Shown here: positions 5,996 to 12,462 of the stretch, one piece after another
Numbering within the stretch: position 1 is the stretch's first letter
How the letters are laid out: the number at the start of each line of letters is the position of its first letter
Assembly: GCA_016744875.1 (NCBI GenBank)
Contig: JADGDL010000049.1
Location: forward strand, 1 to 13,866
Source of the DNA: Sulfurovum sp.
Lineage (GTDB): Bacteria; Campylobacterota; Campylobacteria; Campylobacterales; Sulfurovaceae
Direction: 5' to 3'
DNA length: 13,866 nt
Position numbers and translations under genes: made by a program
Notes under the pieces: generated by a model
Seen by the model: only the letters and a program-made list of their open reading frames with translations
What the model was told of the DNA's origin: nothing
The model's database searches: none

Positions 5996-6964
5996 TTATT
6001 TACTTTTGATACCGGCATTGATCAGATCATGTATATGCAATGTACCTATGATCCTGTTTTGTGTATCTGTGATTGGGAGGAGCTGTATGCGACCTTCCTC
6101 TATGATCTCAAGTGCTTCACTGGCAAGCAGTTCAGTATTTGTATAGCTTTTAGGTTCTTTTGTCGCATATCTTATGGCAGGATGGTCCAAACAAAAGTCT
6201 TCATGCATGAGAGCCCGTCTAAGATCCCCATCACTTAAGATGGCTACAAAGGTCTTTGCCTCATCGACTATGAGCACATTCCCTAGTTTCCCTTCACTCA
6301 TCGTTACGATAGCCTCTTTAAGCGTAGTCGTGTCATTAATGACAGGTAACTCTTCAGTTTTCATCAGGTCTTTTATACGTACAAAAAGCTTTTTCCCCAG
6401 TGATCCACCAGGGTGGAAAGAGGCAAAATCTTCTTGCTTAAATCCTCTTTTCTCCATGAGGGCCACAGCCAGTGCATCACCCAATGCCATGGTGAGTGTA
6501 GTGGATGTAGTGGGGGCTATCCCCAGGGGACACGCTTCTTTCTCCACTGAGATATCAAGAAACACATCTGCATAAGAGCCTAAAGAGGAGTTTTTATTCC
6601 CAGTAAGACCGATAAGGGGTATCTCAAAGCGTTTGATGTGAGGAAGAATTTTAGTAAGTTCTTCACTTTCTCCACTGCTGCTAATAGCTAAAAGTGTATC
6701 TTCTTTCCCTATCATCCCCAGGTCTCCATGCAGTGCTTCCGTGGGGTGTAAAAAGAATGAGGAGGTACCTGTGCTTGCAAAGGTAGCTGCCATCTTAGCT
6801 CCAACCAGTCCGGATTTGCCTACACCCGTGATGATCAGTTTCCCTTTTGTACCAAGTATAAGTGCAATGGCATCTAGAAAATTATGGTCTAATCTATCCG
6901 CAGCCTTCTGAAGGGCATCCGCTTCTGTATAAAATGTTTCCTGGCCTATTTTAATAAGATCCAT
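5996..6964 (-). CDS. kdsD: Arabinose-5-phosphate isomerase (KpsF/KdsD family)
   Basis: This 322-residue enzyme converts D-ribulose 5-phosphate to D-arabinose 5-phosphate, the first step toward KDO for lipopolysaccharide (cytoplasmic). A SIS sugar-isomerase domain covers about residues 30-170, with GVGKSGLVGAKMAATFASTG (including Lys50), FLHPTEALHGDLG (His79), SSSGESEE and PTTSTT. FHPGGSLGKKL (183-193) supplies another conserved His and leads into two CBS domains (about 197-255 and 260-320), matching the standard length and architecture. Acting in KDO rather than capsule synthesis is inferred from the lack of capsule genes nearby. It is the first gene of a minus operon with the pseudouridine synthase and rarA. 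A TGCTATAAT promoter lies at 6988-6996. The Shine-Dalgarno is weak (AAAGAT). Confidence 0.92.
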   Translation of the reverse strand: MDLIKIGQETFYTEADALQKAADRLDHNFLDAIALILGTKGKLIITGVGKSGLVGAKMAATFASTGTSSFFLHPTEALHGDLGMIGKEDTLLAISSSGESEELTKILPHIKRFEIPLIGLTGNKNSSLGSYADVFLDISVEKEACPLGIAPTTSTTLTMALGDALAVALMEKRGFKQEDFASFHPGGSLGKKLFVRIKDLMKTEELPVINDTTTLKEAIVTMSEGKLGNVLIVDEAKTFVAILSDGDLRRALMHEDFCLDHPAIRYATKEPKSYTNTELLASEALEIIEEGRIQLLPITDTQNRIIGTLHIHDLINAGIKSK

Positions 6965-6987
6965 ATGTTATCTTTAATTTTTCAATA

Positions 6988-6996
6988 ATTATAGCA
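6988..6996 (-). promoter_or_regulatory. Extended -10 promoter (TGCTATAAT) for the kdsD operon
   Basis: The minus strand has TATGCTATAATTATTG, with TATAAT ending 23 bp before the ATG at 6964, giving a leader of about 17-18 nt. There is no recognisable -35, which is usual in Campylobacterota. Confidence 0.65.
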
Positions 6997-7024
6997 TAAA
7001 GATAGTTCTGTATAGAGTAGGGAG

Positions 7025-7046
7025 GAGATGACCATTTGGTCATCTC
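7025..7046 (-). terminator. Hairpin after the helix-hairpin-helix gene
   Basis: GAGATGACC (7025-7033) and GGTCATCTC (7038-7046) form a perfect 9-bp stem with a four-base ATTT loop, starting 12 bp after the stop codon at 7059. It probably ends the two-gene unit above and separates it from the kdsD promoter. The minus strand continues CTCCCTAC, so there is no U-tract. Confidence 0.5.
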
Positions 7047-7058
7047 ATGAAGAAAAGA

Positions 7059-7730
7059 TTATTTGAAAGATTTAGCTTGGCTAACCCATAGATCTTTAGT
7101 CGCGCGGTGTGCAAATGTTGTGTTGATCTCTAACCACTTGATATTTGCTTCCGTCCAAGTTGCTATTTGATCTAAGTGATAGATCCCTGCTTCATTAAGC
7201 TGATCGGCTACTTTCGGCCCGATACCTTTGATCTGTGTAAGGTCATCTTTTTTGCCATTGCGTGCTGCATCAAGAAGTTCTGGTTTTTCACCTGTTGCTT
7301 CAATCTCTGCTTTGGCTGCTGCGGCTTTCTCAGCTTCAGCTTTTTCTTTAGCGGCTTTTGCTTTTGCAGCAGCTTTTACTTTTTTTTCTGCTTCGGCCTG
7401 AGCTTTTTCGTCAGCTGCCTTTGCTTTTTCTGCTGCTTTTTTAGCTTCAGTCTGAGCCTTTTCTTCAGCTGCCTTTGTTTCTGCATCAGCTTTTTCTTTT
7501 TCTGCTGCTTTTTTTGCTTTAGCCTTAGCTTTTTCTTCTGCAACTTTTGCTTTTAGATCAGTTTTAGCCTGGGCTTTTTCTGTAGTCTTTGCAACTTTCT
7601 TTTCTTCTTTTATCTCTTCTGCTATTTCAGCTTTTGCAGATTGGCTTTTGGCTACGATATATCCAATCATAAATCCTATAAGTGCTGCGATAAGTAGACA
7701 AATCGTGATTTGTGAGGCGATTTCTAACAT
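7059..7730 (-). CDS. Membrane-anchored protein with Ala/Lys/Glu coiled region and helix-hairpin-helix domain
   Basis: The 223 residues divide into three parts. Residues 6-27 form a hydrophobic membrane segment (ITICLLIAALIGFMIGYIVA) with small-residue spacing suited to helix packing. About residues 31-145 consist almost wholly of Ala, Lys, Glu and Gln in imperfect repeats such as AEEKAQTEAKKAAEKAKA, predicted to be one long helix or coiled coil similar in composition to TolA domain II. The C-terminal 65 residues hold a helix-hairpin-helix domain (KDDLTQIKGIGPKVADQLNE, residues 161-180) ending LWVSQAKSFK. This is the small HHH type also found appended to some ribosomal L21 and NADH dehydrogenase E proteins, where DNA binding is not proven. 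The function is unknown. Its ATG overlaps the upstream gene's stop by one base (TAATG). Confidence 0.78.
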   Translation of the reverse strand: MLEIASQITICLLIAALIGFMIGYIVAKSQSAKAEIAEEIKEEKKVAKTTEKAQAKTDLKAKVAEEKAKAKAKKAAEKEKADAETKAAEEKAQTEAKKAAEKAKAADEKAQAEAEKKVKAAAKAKAAKEKAEAEKAAAAKAEIEATGEKPELLDAARNGKKDDLTQIKGIGPKVADQLNEAGIYHLDQIATWTEANIKWLEINTTFAHRATKDLWVSQAKSFK

Positions 7731-8452
7731 TATTTTTCTCCTTTGGTTGTTGTTTTTGGGTTAATGACACTTTCATAGTCTGCATCTCTGGCATCTATGA
7801 GTTCTGTTTGCTGTTTTTCAAGTACTACTTCATTTTTACTTCTCTCATCAAGGACAACTTTTCTATCATTGAGTGCTTTGGTGATAAGCTCATGGATACG
7901 TGCTTCAACTTCATCTCTGTTCTTAAGTGCGATATCTCTGTTATTAAGTGCCCACATAATGTAGTCAACGATCTCTTTATCTGCAGCATTATGCGTAGCA
8001 GGTTGTATTTCATTTGTACTTTCTGTGCTAGATTTTTCTGCAGTTACAACTTTAGGTGCACTTGTTTCTTTAGGTAGAACTAACGCTTTCTCTTCAGCAT
8101 TTTTCCTAACAGGTTTTGTTTTATCTGTACTTTCTATGCTAGGTTTTTCTTTAGCTTCTTTTTTAACAGTATCTTCTGTTTCCGTAACAGGAGTATGTAC
8201 TACGGCAGGTTTTGTTTCAACCAATGGTTTTACTTCTACAGGTTTGATCGGAGTTGGTACCGAAACAACAGGTATGGTAGATGGTATTTTCTCTACGGCA
8301 ACTGTTTTTACTGCGCTTTTCTCTGTACTGGCTCTTTCTATTAAGGTGAGCTCTTTTGGAGAAGTAGAGTATAGTGTGTATGTTTTTTGATAGACACATG
8401 TAACAATAAGTACTACCAATAGTATAAGTAGTGCCAATATGGATTTTTTCAT
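7730..8452 (-). CDS. Single-pass membrane protein with Pro/Thr/Lys-rich linker, unknown function
   Basis: This 240-residue protein starts with a hydrophobic anchor (about residues 4-20). A long disordered stretch rich in Pro, Val, Thr, Lys and Glu follows (45-155), then a helical C-terminal part (about 156-222). Two internal duplications are visible. PSIESTDKTKPVRKNAEEKALV (104-125) repeats as SSTESTNEIQPATHNAADKEIV 37 residues on, and ALNNRDIALKNRDEV (168-182) resembles ALNDRKVVLDERSKNEV (193-209). Such an anchor-linker-helix layout is common in envelope-spanning proteins, but I recognise no family. A strong ribosome binding site (AAAAGGGG) and a TGCTATAAT promoter precede it. It is co-transcribed with the helix-hairpin-helix gene by a 1-bp overlap, so the two may act together, which is inference. 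Confidence 0.7.
   Translation of the reverse strand: MKKSILALLILLVVLIVTCVYQKTYTLYSTSPKELTLIERASTEKSAVKTVAVEKIPSTIPVVSVPTPIKPVEVKPLVETKPAVVHTPVTETEDTVKKEAKEKPSIESTDKTKPVRKNAEEKALVLPKETSAPKVVTAEKSSTESTNEIQPATHNAADKEIVDYIMWALNNRDIALKNRDEVEARIHELITKALNDRKVVLDERSKNEVVLEKQQTELIDARDADYESVINPKTTTKGEK
7986..8154. repeat. Two diverged tandem copies (period 111 bp) inside the coding sequence
   Basis: The 58-bp blocks 7986-8043 and 8097-8154 align without gaps with 47 of 58 identical positions. The 111-bp offset is an exact 37 codons, so the reading frame is kept. This is an internal duplication in the linker of the membrane protein. Confidence 0.7.
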
Positions 8453-8487
8453 ATTATAATCCCCTTTTATGTTGATATAAAGATGAA

Positions 8488-8496
8488 ATTATAGCA
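8488..8496 (-). promoter_or_regulatory. Extended -10 promoter (TGCTATAAT) for the two membrane-protein genes
   Basis: The minus strand reads TCTTGCTATAATTTCATC, with TATAAT ending 35 bp before the ATG at 8452. It is the third copy of the same nonamer upstream of a minus-strand operon in this window. The remaining bases between it and the rnj end hold only the hairpin at 8577-8592. Confidence 0.65.
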
Positions 8497-8576
8497 AGAT
8501 TTTAGTTATAAATAGATTAAGCTTATAATTATTATAAAGAAAAATGATTATATGATTTGTTAGATAGAGAGACTTC

Positions 8577-8592
8577 TCTGCCCGAAGGCAGA
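8577..8592 (-). terminator. UUCG-tetraloop hairpin after rnj
   Basis: On the minus strand TCTGCC-TTCG-GGCAGA forms a 6-bp stem closed by the C(UUCG)G loop, one of the most stable RNA tetraloops. It begins 3 bases after the rnj stop (8596-8598). It is not followed by a U-tract. It may end the ksgA-rnj transcript or protect its 3' end. A competing AGAGA/TCTCT pairing (8566-8570 with 8575-8579) overlaps one arm. Confidence 0.55.
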
Positions 8593-8595
8593 AAA

Positions 8596-10746
8596 CTAAA
8601 CGATGAAGATAGTAGGGATGATGAGAGGGTATCTCTTTTTAGTACGGATAACATGTTTTCTTATAGAGTTTCTAATATCATTTTCTATATCTTTATGATT
8701 TTTCAATGCTTCAGGCTTCATGTTAAGCAACATTGTCTCGAGCATCACTTCGATCTCTTTTTGGAACTTTTTGTCTTCTTTGTCAGGGACTAGACCATGG
8801 GTAGTGATCACTGGTTTTCCTACAATTTTTTGGTTACTTTGTGCGATCTGTGCTACCACATTGACGATACCGTCTTCTGCAAGCTTTTGTCTGTCAAGAA
8901 CAACATCATTTTCAATGGTCATATTGTTTTGGTTATCAATGTATGTTTTACCAGATTTGATCGTTTTTACTTTTTTGAGGTACTTAGGTGTGATCTCTAC
9001 TTGGTCCCCATCAGACATAAGCAAGATATTTCTTTCATCAACACCACATGAAACAGCTGTCTTTGCGTGTGCCGCAATGTGGTTATACTCACCGTGAACA
9101 GGTAAGAAAAATTTAGGTTGTACAAGTCTTAAAATGAGTTTTTGCTCTTCTTGTCCTGCATGACCGGAGACATGAATATCTGCAAACTCTTTATAGCGTA
9201 CCGTTACACCAGCTTTGATAAGTTTATTCATCAGTCCGGAAACAGAAGCTTCATTACCAGGAATGGCTGATGCAGAGATGATCACTGTATCTGAAGGCTT
9301 GAGCTTGATGTGTCTATGTTCATCGGTAGCCATACGGTTAAGTGCTGCCATAGTTTCACCTTGTGAACCTGTCGTAACAACAAGTATTTCATGCTCAGCA
9401 TATTTTGGTACTTCATGTACTTCTATGAAGTGTTTATCGTCAATGTCTACAAAGCCAAGTGCTCTGTTCGTCTCAACGTTACGCTCCATAGAACGACCGA
9501 TAACACAGATCTTTCTACCATGCTTCACCCCTCTTTCCATTGCTTGGAAGATACGGTGAACATTGGAAGAAAATGTAGACATGATCACTCTTCCTTTTGC
9601 GAGGTCAAAGAGTGTATCAAAGGTTTTACCAACAACTTTTTCACTTTTTGTAAATCCTGGGTTATGTGAATTCGTTGAATCAGAGAAAAGACAAAGTACA
9701 CCTTTAGCTCCATAGTACGCATAACGGTGCAGGTCCATTGTATAGTCATCTACAGGAGTATGATCTATCTTGAAGTCAGCTGTATGGATGATAGTTCCAG
9801 CAGGTGTCTCAATAGCCAATGAACAGGCATCAATAATAGAGTGCGTGTTATGTAACCACTCTATTTTCATGTCACCGATCTGATACTGTTTTCTCAGTGT
9901 GACAAAGTTAAATTTATTGGTGTGTGCAGAGAGCCCATGTTCATTAAATTTATTTTCTATCATTGCAAGTGCCAGTGGTGTTGCATAGATAGGGAATTGT
10001 AACTCTTTAAACAAGTAAGGCATCGCACCAATGTGGTCTTCATGTCCATGTGTAATAATGACATGTACCTCTTTGCCACTTGCCTTGAGTGTATGCAAGT
10101 AAGAGAAATCAGGTACCAAAATATCTACACCGTGCATCGTTTCATCAGGGAAAGACATACCTACATCGATGACAATCGCTGTTGTTTCTGTCTCAAGTAC
10201 AGCCATGTTCCCACCGATCTCACCAAGACCACCCAGTGGTGTAAAACGGATCTTACCTTTAGCTGCCATGTCTATTTGCTTCCATGGATTCATGGTAGCA
10301 TCTTTTACACGAGCATTCTCCTCAAGTGAAGCTCTCATAGTATCATTCACAGTGGTGACATTTTTACGTCTGCCTCTGTTCTTGTTTTTATTCCCTCCAG
10401 CACTACGGTTTTGGTTTGGTTTGTTAGCACCTGGTTTATGTGGTTTTCTGTTTTGATTGTTACGGTTATCGTTATTTCTATTTTGATTCGGGTTTGGTTT
10501 TCTGTTACCGTTTGGTGTTTCTTTGTCCTGAACGTTACCATCTACATCCCTATTTGGGTTTGGTTTTTTATTCGGGTTTGGTTTTCTGTTTGCATTAGGG
10601 TTGGGACGGTTTTGGTCTTGACCCTGTGCATTTGGTTTGTTTTGCCCACTGTTATTTTGTCTATGTGGGTTAGGTCTTCTGCTTCTTTGTGTTGGCTGCT
10701 CTTGACCTTGAGGTTTGTTTGGGTTGTTTTGCTCGTTGTTTTCCAT
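8596..10746 (-). CDS. rnj: Ribonuclease J with long Asn/Pro-rich N-terminal extension
   Basis: This 716-residue metallo-beta-lactamase/beta-CASP ribonuclease is the main mRNA decay and rRNA processing nuclease in Campylobacterota that lack RNase E. The catalytic core starts near residue 165 (KIRFTPLGGLGEIGGNMAVL). THGHEDH (232-238) is the HxHxDH zinc motif, H302 (HNTHS) and D324 (HTADFK) are further metal ligands, and HVSGHAGQEE and PVHGEYNH follow in the beta-CASP and MBL parts. Residues 1 to about 130 are disordered, made of Asn, Pro, Gln, Lys and Arg with repeats such as NRKPNPN. A basic N-terminal extension is also known in Helicobacter pylori RNase J. The start is supported by AAAGGA nine bases upstream. 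The first 77 bp overlap ksgA in another frame, so the genes are co-transcribed. Confidence 0.93.
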   Translation of the reverse strand: MENNEQNNPNKPQGQEQPTQRSRRPNPHRQNNSGQNKPNAQGQDQNRPNPNANRKPNPNKKPNPNRDVDGNVQDKETPNGNRKPNPNQNRNNDNRNNQNRKPHKPGANKPNQNRSAGGNKNKNRGRRKNVTTVNDTMRASLEENARVKDATMNPWKQIDMAAKGKIRFTPLGGLGEIGGNMAVLETETTAIVIDVGMSFPDETMHGVDILVPDFSYLHTLKASGKEVHVIITHGHEDHIGAMPYLFKELQFPIYATPLALAMIENKFNEHGLSAHTNKFNFVTLRKQYQIGDMKIEWLHNTHSIIDACSLAIETPAGTIIHTADFKIDHTPVDDYTMDLHRYAYYGAKGVLCLFSDSTNSHNPGFTKSEKVVGKTFDTLFDLAKGRVIMSTFSSNVHRIFQAMERGVKHGRKICVIGRSMERNVETNRALGFVDIDDKHFIEVHEVPKYAEHEILVVTTGSQGETMAALNRMATDEHRHIKLKPSDTVIISASAIPGNEASVSGLMNKLIKAGVTVRYKEFADIHVSGHAGQEEQKLILRLVQPKFFLPVHGEYNHIAAHAKTAVSCGVDERNILLMSDGDQVEITPKYLKKVKTIKSGKTYIDNQNNMTIENDVVLDRQKLAEDGIVNVVAQIAQSNQKIVGKPVITTHGLVPDKEDKKFQKEIEVMLETMLLNMKPEALKNHKDIENDIRNSIRKHVIRTKKRYPLIIPTIFIV

Positions 10747-11539
10747 CTAAATTATCCTTTAGTTCATTATATATGTGATGATAAATAGATGTCTCAGCTT
10801 CATGAGGTCGAAGATTAGTGTCTAAATCTAATTTTTCGAAAGTTTGATTAACAATATCTTTAGAAAAAACAGAAATGAGGTTTTTGAAAAGCTTTTTGCG
10901 TGGCTGCGAAAATGCAACTTTTAAAAACGCTTCAAACTTTTTATCATCCTGTGACTGGTTTTTCTCTATTAAAAGCACGGCAGAAGTAACGTTGGGAGGA
11001 GGCACAAATGCTTCGGGCTCAACCTCGAAACAAAGTGTTGCTTTTCCTACAGAATTTGCAAGTACAGACAAAGCAGAAAACTCTCTTTGTGTGACACTTG
11101 CTGAAAACTTAACAGCTACTTCTTTTTGAACCATGACCAGTATAGACTGGCAGTGTTCATCTTTAAATGCTTTTAATATGATATTGGTCGCGATATAGTA
11201 GGGCAGGTTAGCTACCAGATGATAAGGCTCATCCAGTAAACTTCCTGACTCCCAACGCTCAAGCACATCTCCACACCGTAATTCAAATTGCCCTTTGTGG
11301 ATGGGTTCTTCAAACTCGGTCGTAAGATGCTCACATAATCTTTTATCAACCTCAAATGCTGTGACATTTCGAACTTTTACAAGTTCTTTGGTTAAATCAC
11401 CTAAGCCAGGTCCAATCTCTGCAACTTTTAAGTTGTCGTTGGGCATCGCTTGGATGATCTTATGAAGATAGATATCATTCTTCAAAAAGTTTTGACCAAA
11501 TTTCTTAGAAGCAAATTCGGCTAAATTATCAATTATCAT
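10670..11539 (-). CDS. ksgA: 16S rRNA (adenine1518/1519-N6)-dimethyltransferase
   Basis: This 289-residue KsgA/RsmA enzyme uses SAM to dimethylate two adjacent adenines in helix 45 of 16S rRNA during small-subunit maturation. Seen are KKFGQNFL (12-19, the family start motif), SAM motif I EIGPGLGDLT (41-50), AFEVDKRL (61-68), the catalytic NLPYYIAT (111-118) and PPPNVTSAVL further on. The normal fold ends near IYHHIYNELK (about residue 262). The last 25 residues (from D265) are a basic, polar tail translated from the DNA that also encodes the start of RNase J in another frame. It is slightly longer than usual because of this tail. AAAGG lies upstream of the ATG at 11539. Alternative starts are unlikely because the family motif begins at residue 12. 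Confidence 0.94.
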   Translation of the reverse strand: MIIDNLAEFASKKFGQNFLKNDIYLHKIIQAMPNDNLKVAEIGPGLGDLTKELVKVRNVTAFEVDKRLCEHLTTEFEEPIHKGQFELRCGDVLERWESGSLLDEPYHLVANLPYYIATNIILKAFKDEHCQSILVMVQKEVAVKFSASVTQREFSALSVLANSVGKATLCFEVEPEAFVPPPNVTSAVLLIEKNQSQDDKKFEAFLKVAFSQPRKKLFKNLISVFSKDIVNQTFEKLDLDTNLRPHEAETSIYHHIYNELKDNLDGKQRAKQPKQTSRSRAANTKKQKT

Positions 11540-11566
11540 ACTATAATATACCTTTATGCTCTATAC

Positions 11567-11586
11567 TTATCCTCAATTTGGGATAA
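11567..11586. repeat. Inverted repeat TTATCC-N8-GGATAA between ksgA and hisF
   Basis: TTATCC (11567-11572) and GGATAA (11581-11586) flank eight bases in the 146- to 158-bp divergent gap, just upstream of a plus-strand TATAAT at 11593-11598. It may be a binding site shared by the two divergent promoters. The arms are short and chance is possible. Confidence 0.3.
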
Positions 11587-11592
11587 TTTTTG

Positions 11593-11598
11593 TATAAT
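11593..11598 (+). promoter_or_regulatory. -10 box (TATAAT) candidate for the hisF operon
   Basis: TTTTTGTATAATTC in the divergent gap contains a perfect TATAAT 99 bp before the hisF start at 11698. It would give a long leader of about 90 nt. A second weaker box (TACAAT, 11650-11655) lies closer. I see no riboswitch or attenuator structure in the leader. Confidence 0.35.
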
Positions 11599-11697
11599 TC
11601 TACCATAATTAAATCCTAACTGTGTCATAACATCACAAAATGCGTAAAATACAATTTTTATTATTGATGACACCGTTCAATTAAAATGGAGAAGAAG

Positions 11698-12462
11698 ATG
11701 GACTATTTTGCAAAACGTATTATACCTTGCCTGGATGTAGATAATGGGCGTGTGGTTAAAGGTGTCAATTTTGTTGGATTACGTGATGCAGGTGACCCTG
11801 TAGAAGTAGCATATCGATATAATGAAGAGGGTGCTGATGAGATCACTTTTCTTGATATCGGTGCGACACATGAAGGGCGTGACACGATTGTAGATGTTGT
11901 TAAACAAGTAGCAAAAGAAGTGTTTATCCCACTTACTGTTGGGGGAGGTATACGGGAACTTTCGGATATCTATAACTTGTTAAACGTGGGTTGCGATAAA
12001 GTAAGTATTAATTCTGCTGCCATCAAGAAACCTGAGTTCATTGAAGAAGGTGCAAAACGTTTTGGTTCACAGTGTATTGTTGTTGCGATCGATGCAAAAC
12101 AGGTGAGTGAGGACAAATGGAATATCTTTACACATGGTGGTAGACATGATACCGGTATCGATGCACTTGCATGGGCAAAAGAAGCCTATGACAGAGGTGC
12201 GGGTGAATTACTTGTCACTTCCATGGATGCAGATGGTACTAAGGCAGGGTTTGATAATATACTCAACAAAAAGATAGGTGAACTGGTAAACATACCAGTG
12301 ATCGCAAGTGGTGGTGCAGGGACCATGAAACATATGGAAGAAGCATTCACATTAGGTCATGCTGATGCTGCATTGGCAGCTTCTATTTTTCACTTTAGAG
12401 AGATTGACATTATGGATCTTAAACGGTATCTTAAATCTCAAAATATACCGGTAAGGTTATAG
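11698..12462 (+). CDS. hisF: Imidazole glycerol phosphate synthase, cyclase subunit
   Basis: This 254-residue TIM barrel combines ammonia from HisH with PRFAR to give imidazole glycerol phosphate (histidine synthesis) and AICAR. Visible motifs are AKRIIPCLDV with catalytic Asp13, LTVGGGIR, KVSINSAA, VVAIDAK, GAGELLVTSMDADGTKAGFD with the second catalytic Asp, and VIASGGAG near the C-terminus. I chose the ATG at 11698 (MDYF) over the one at 11686, because GGAG (11688-11691) is well placed for the later start while nothing resembling a ribosome site precedes the earlier one. No other his gene is in the window, so HisH must be encoded elsewhere. It leads a plus operon; the next gene starts directly after its stop. 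Confidence 0.94.
   Translation: MDYFAKRIIPCLDVDNGRVVKGVNFVGLRDAGDPVEVAYRYNEEGADEITFLDIGATHEGRDTIVDVVKQVAKEVFIPLTVGGGIRELSDIYNLLNVGCDKVSINSAAIKKPEFIEEGAKRFGSQCIVVAIDAKQVSEDKWNIFTHGGRHDTGIDALAWAKEAYDRGAGELLVTSMDADGTKAGFDNILNKKIGELVNIPVIASGGAGTMKHMEEAFTLGHADAALAASIFHFREIDIMDLKRYLKSQNIPVRL

Noticed and set aside
7176..7556. Plus-strand reading frame rich in Phe and Cys opposite the helix-hairpin-helix gene
   Set aside because: It is the antisense shadow of the Ala/Lys/Glu repeats and has no ribosome site or family resemblance.
7280..7560. Tandem repeats as a CRISPR-like array
   Set aside because: The repeats are imperfect, have no unique spacers and encode an Ala/Lys/Glu coiled region in one open frame.
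9353..9369. TTTCAC-CTT-GTGAA inside rnj as a second parS site
   Set aside because: The half-sites are separated by three bases and the central CACGTG core is absent, so ParB would not be expected to bind.
10347..10541. NPN-type repeats as a mobile or protozoan-like element
   Set aside because: The repeats are in frame with RNase J and have its codon use. Likeness to circumsporozoite repeats is only composition.
11567..11575. TTATCCTCA as a DnaA box
   Set aside because: It differs from TTATCCACA at one position, stands alone, and has no neighbouring boxes or AT-rich unwinding layout. It does not support an origin here.
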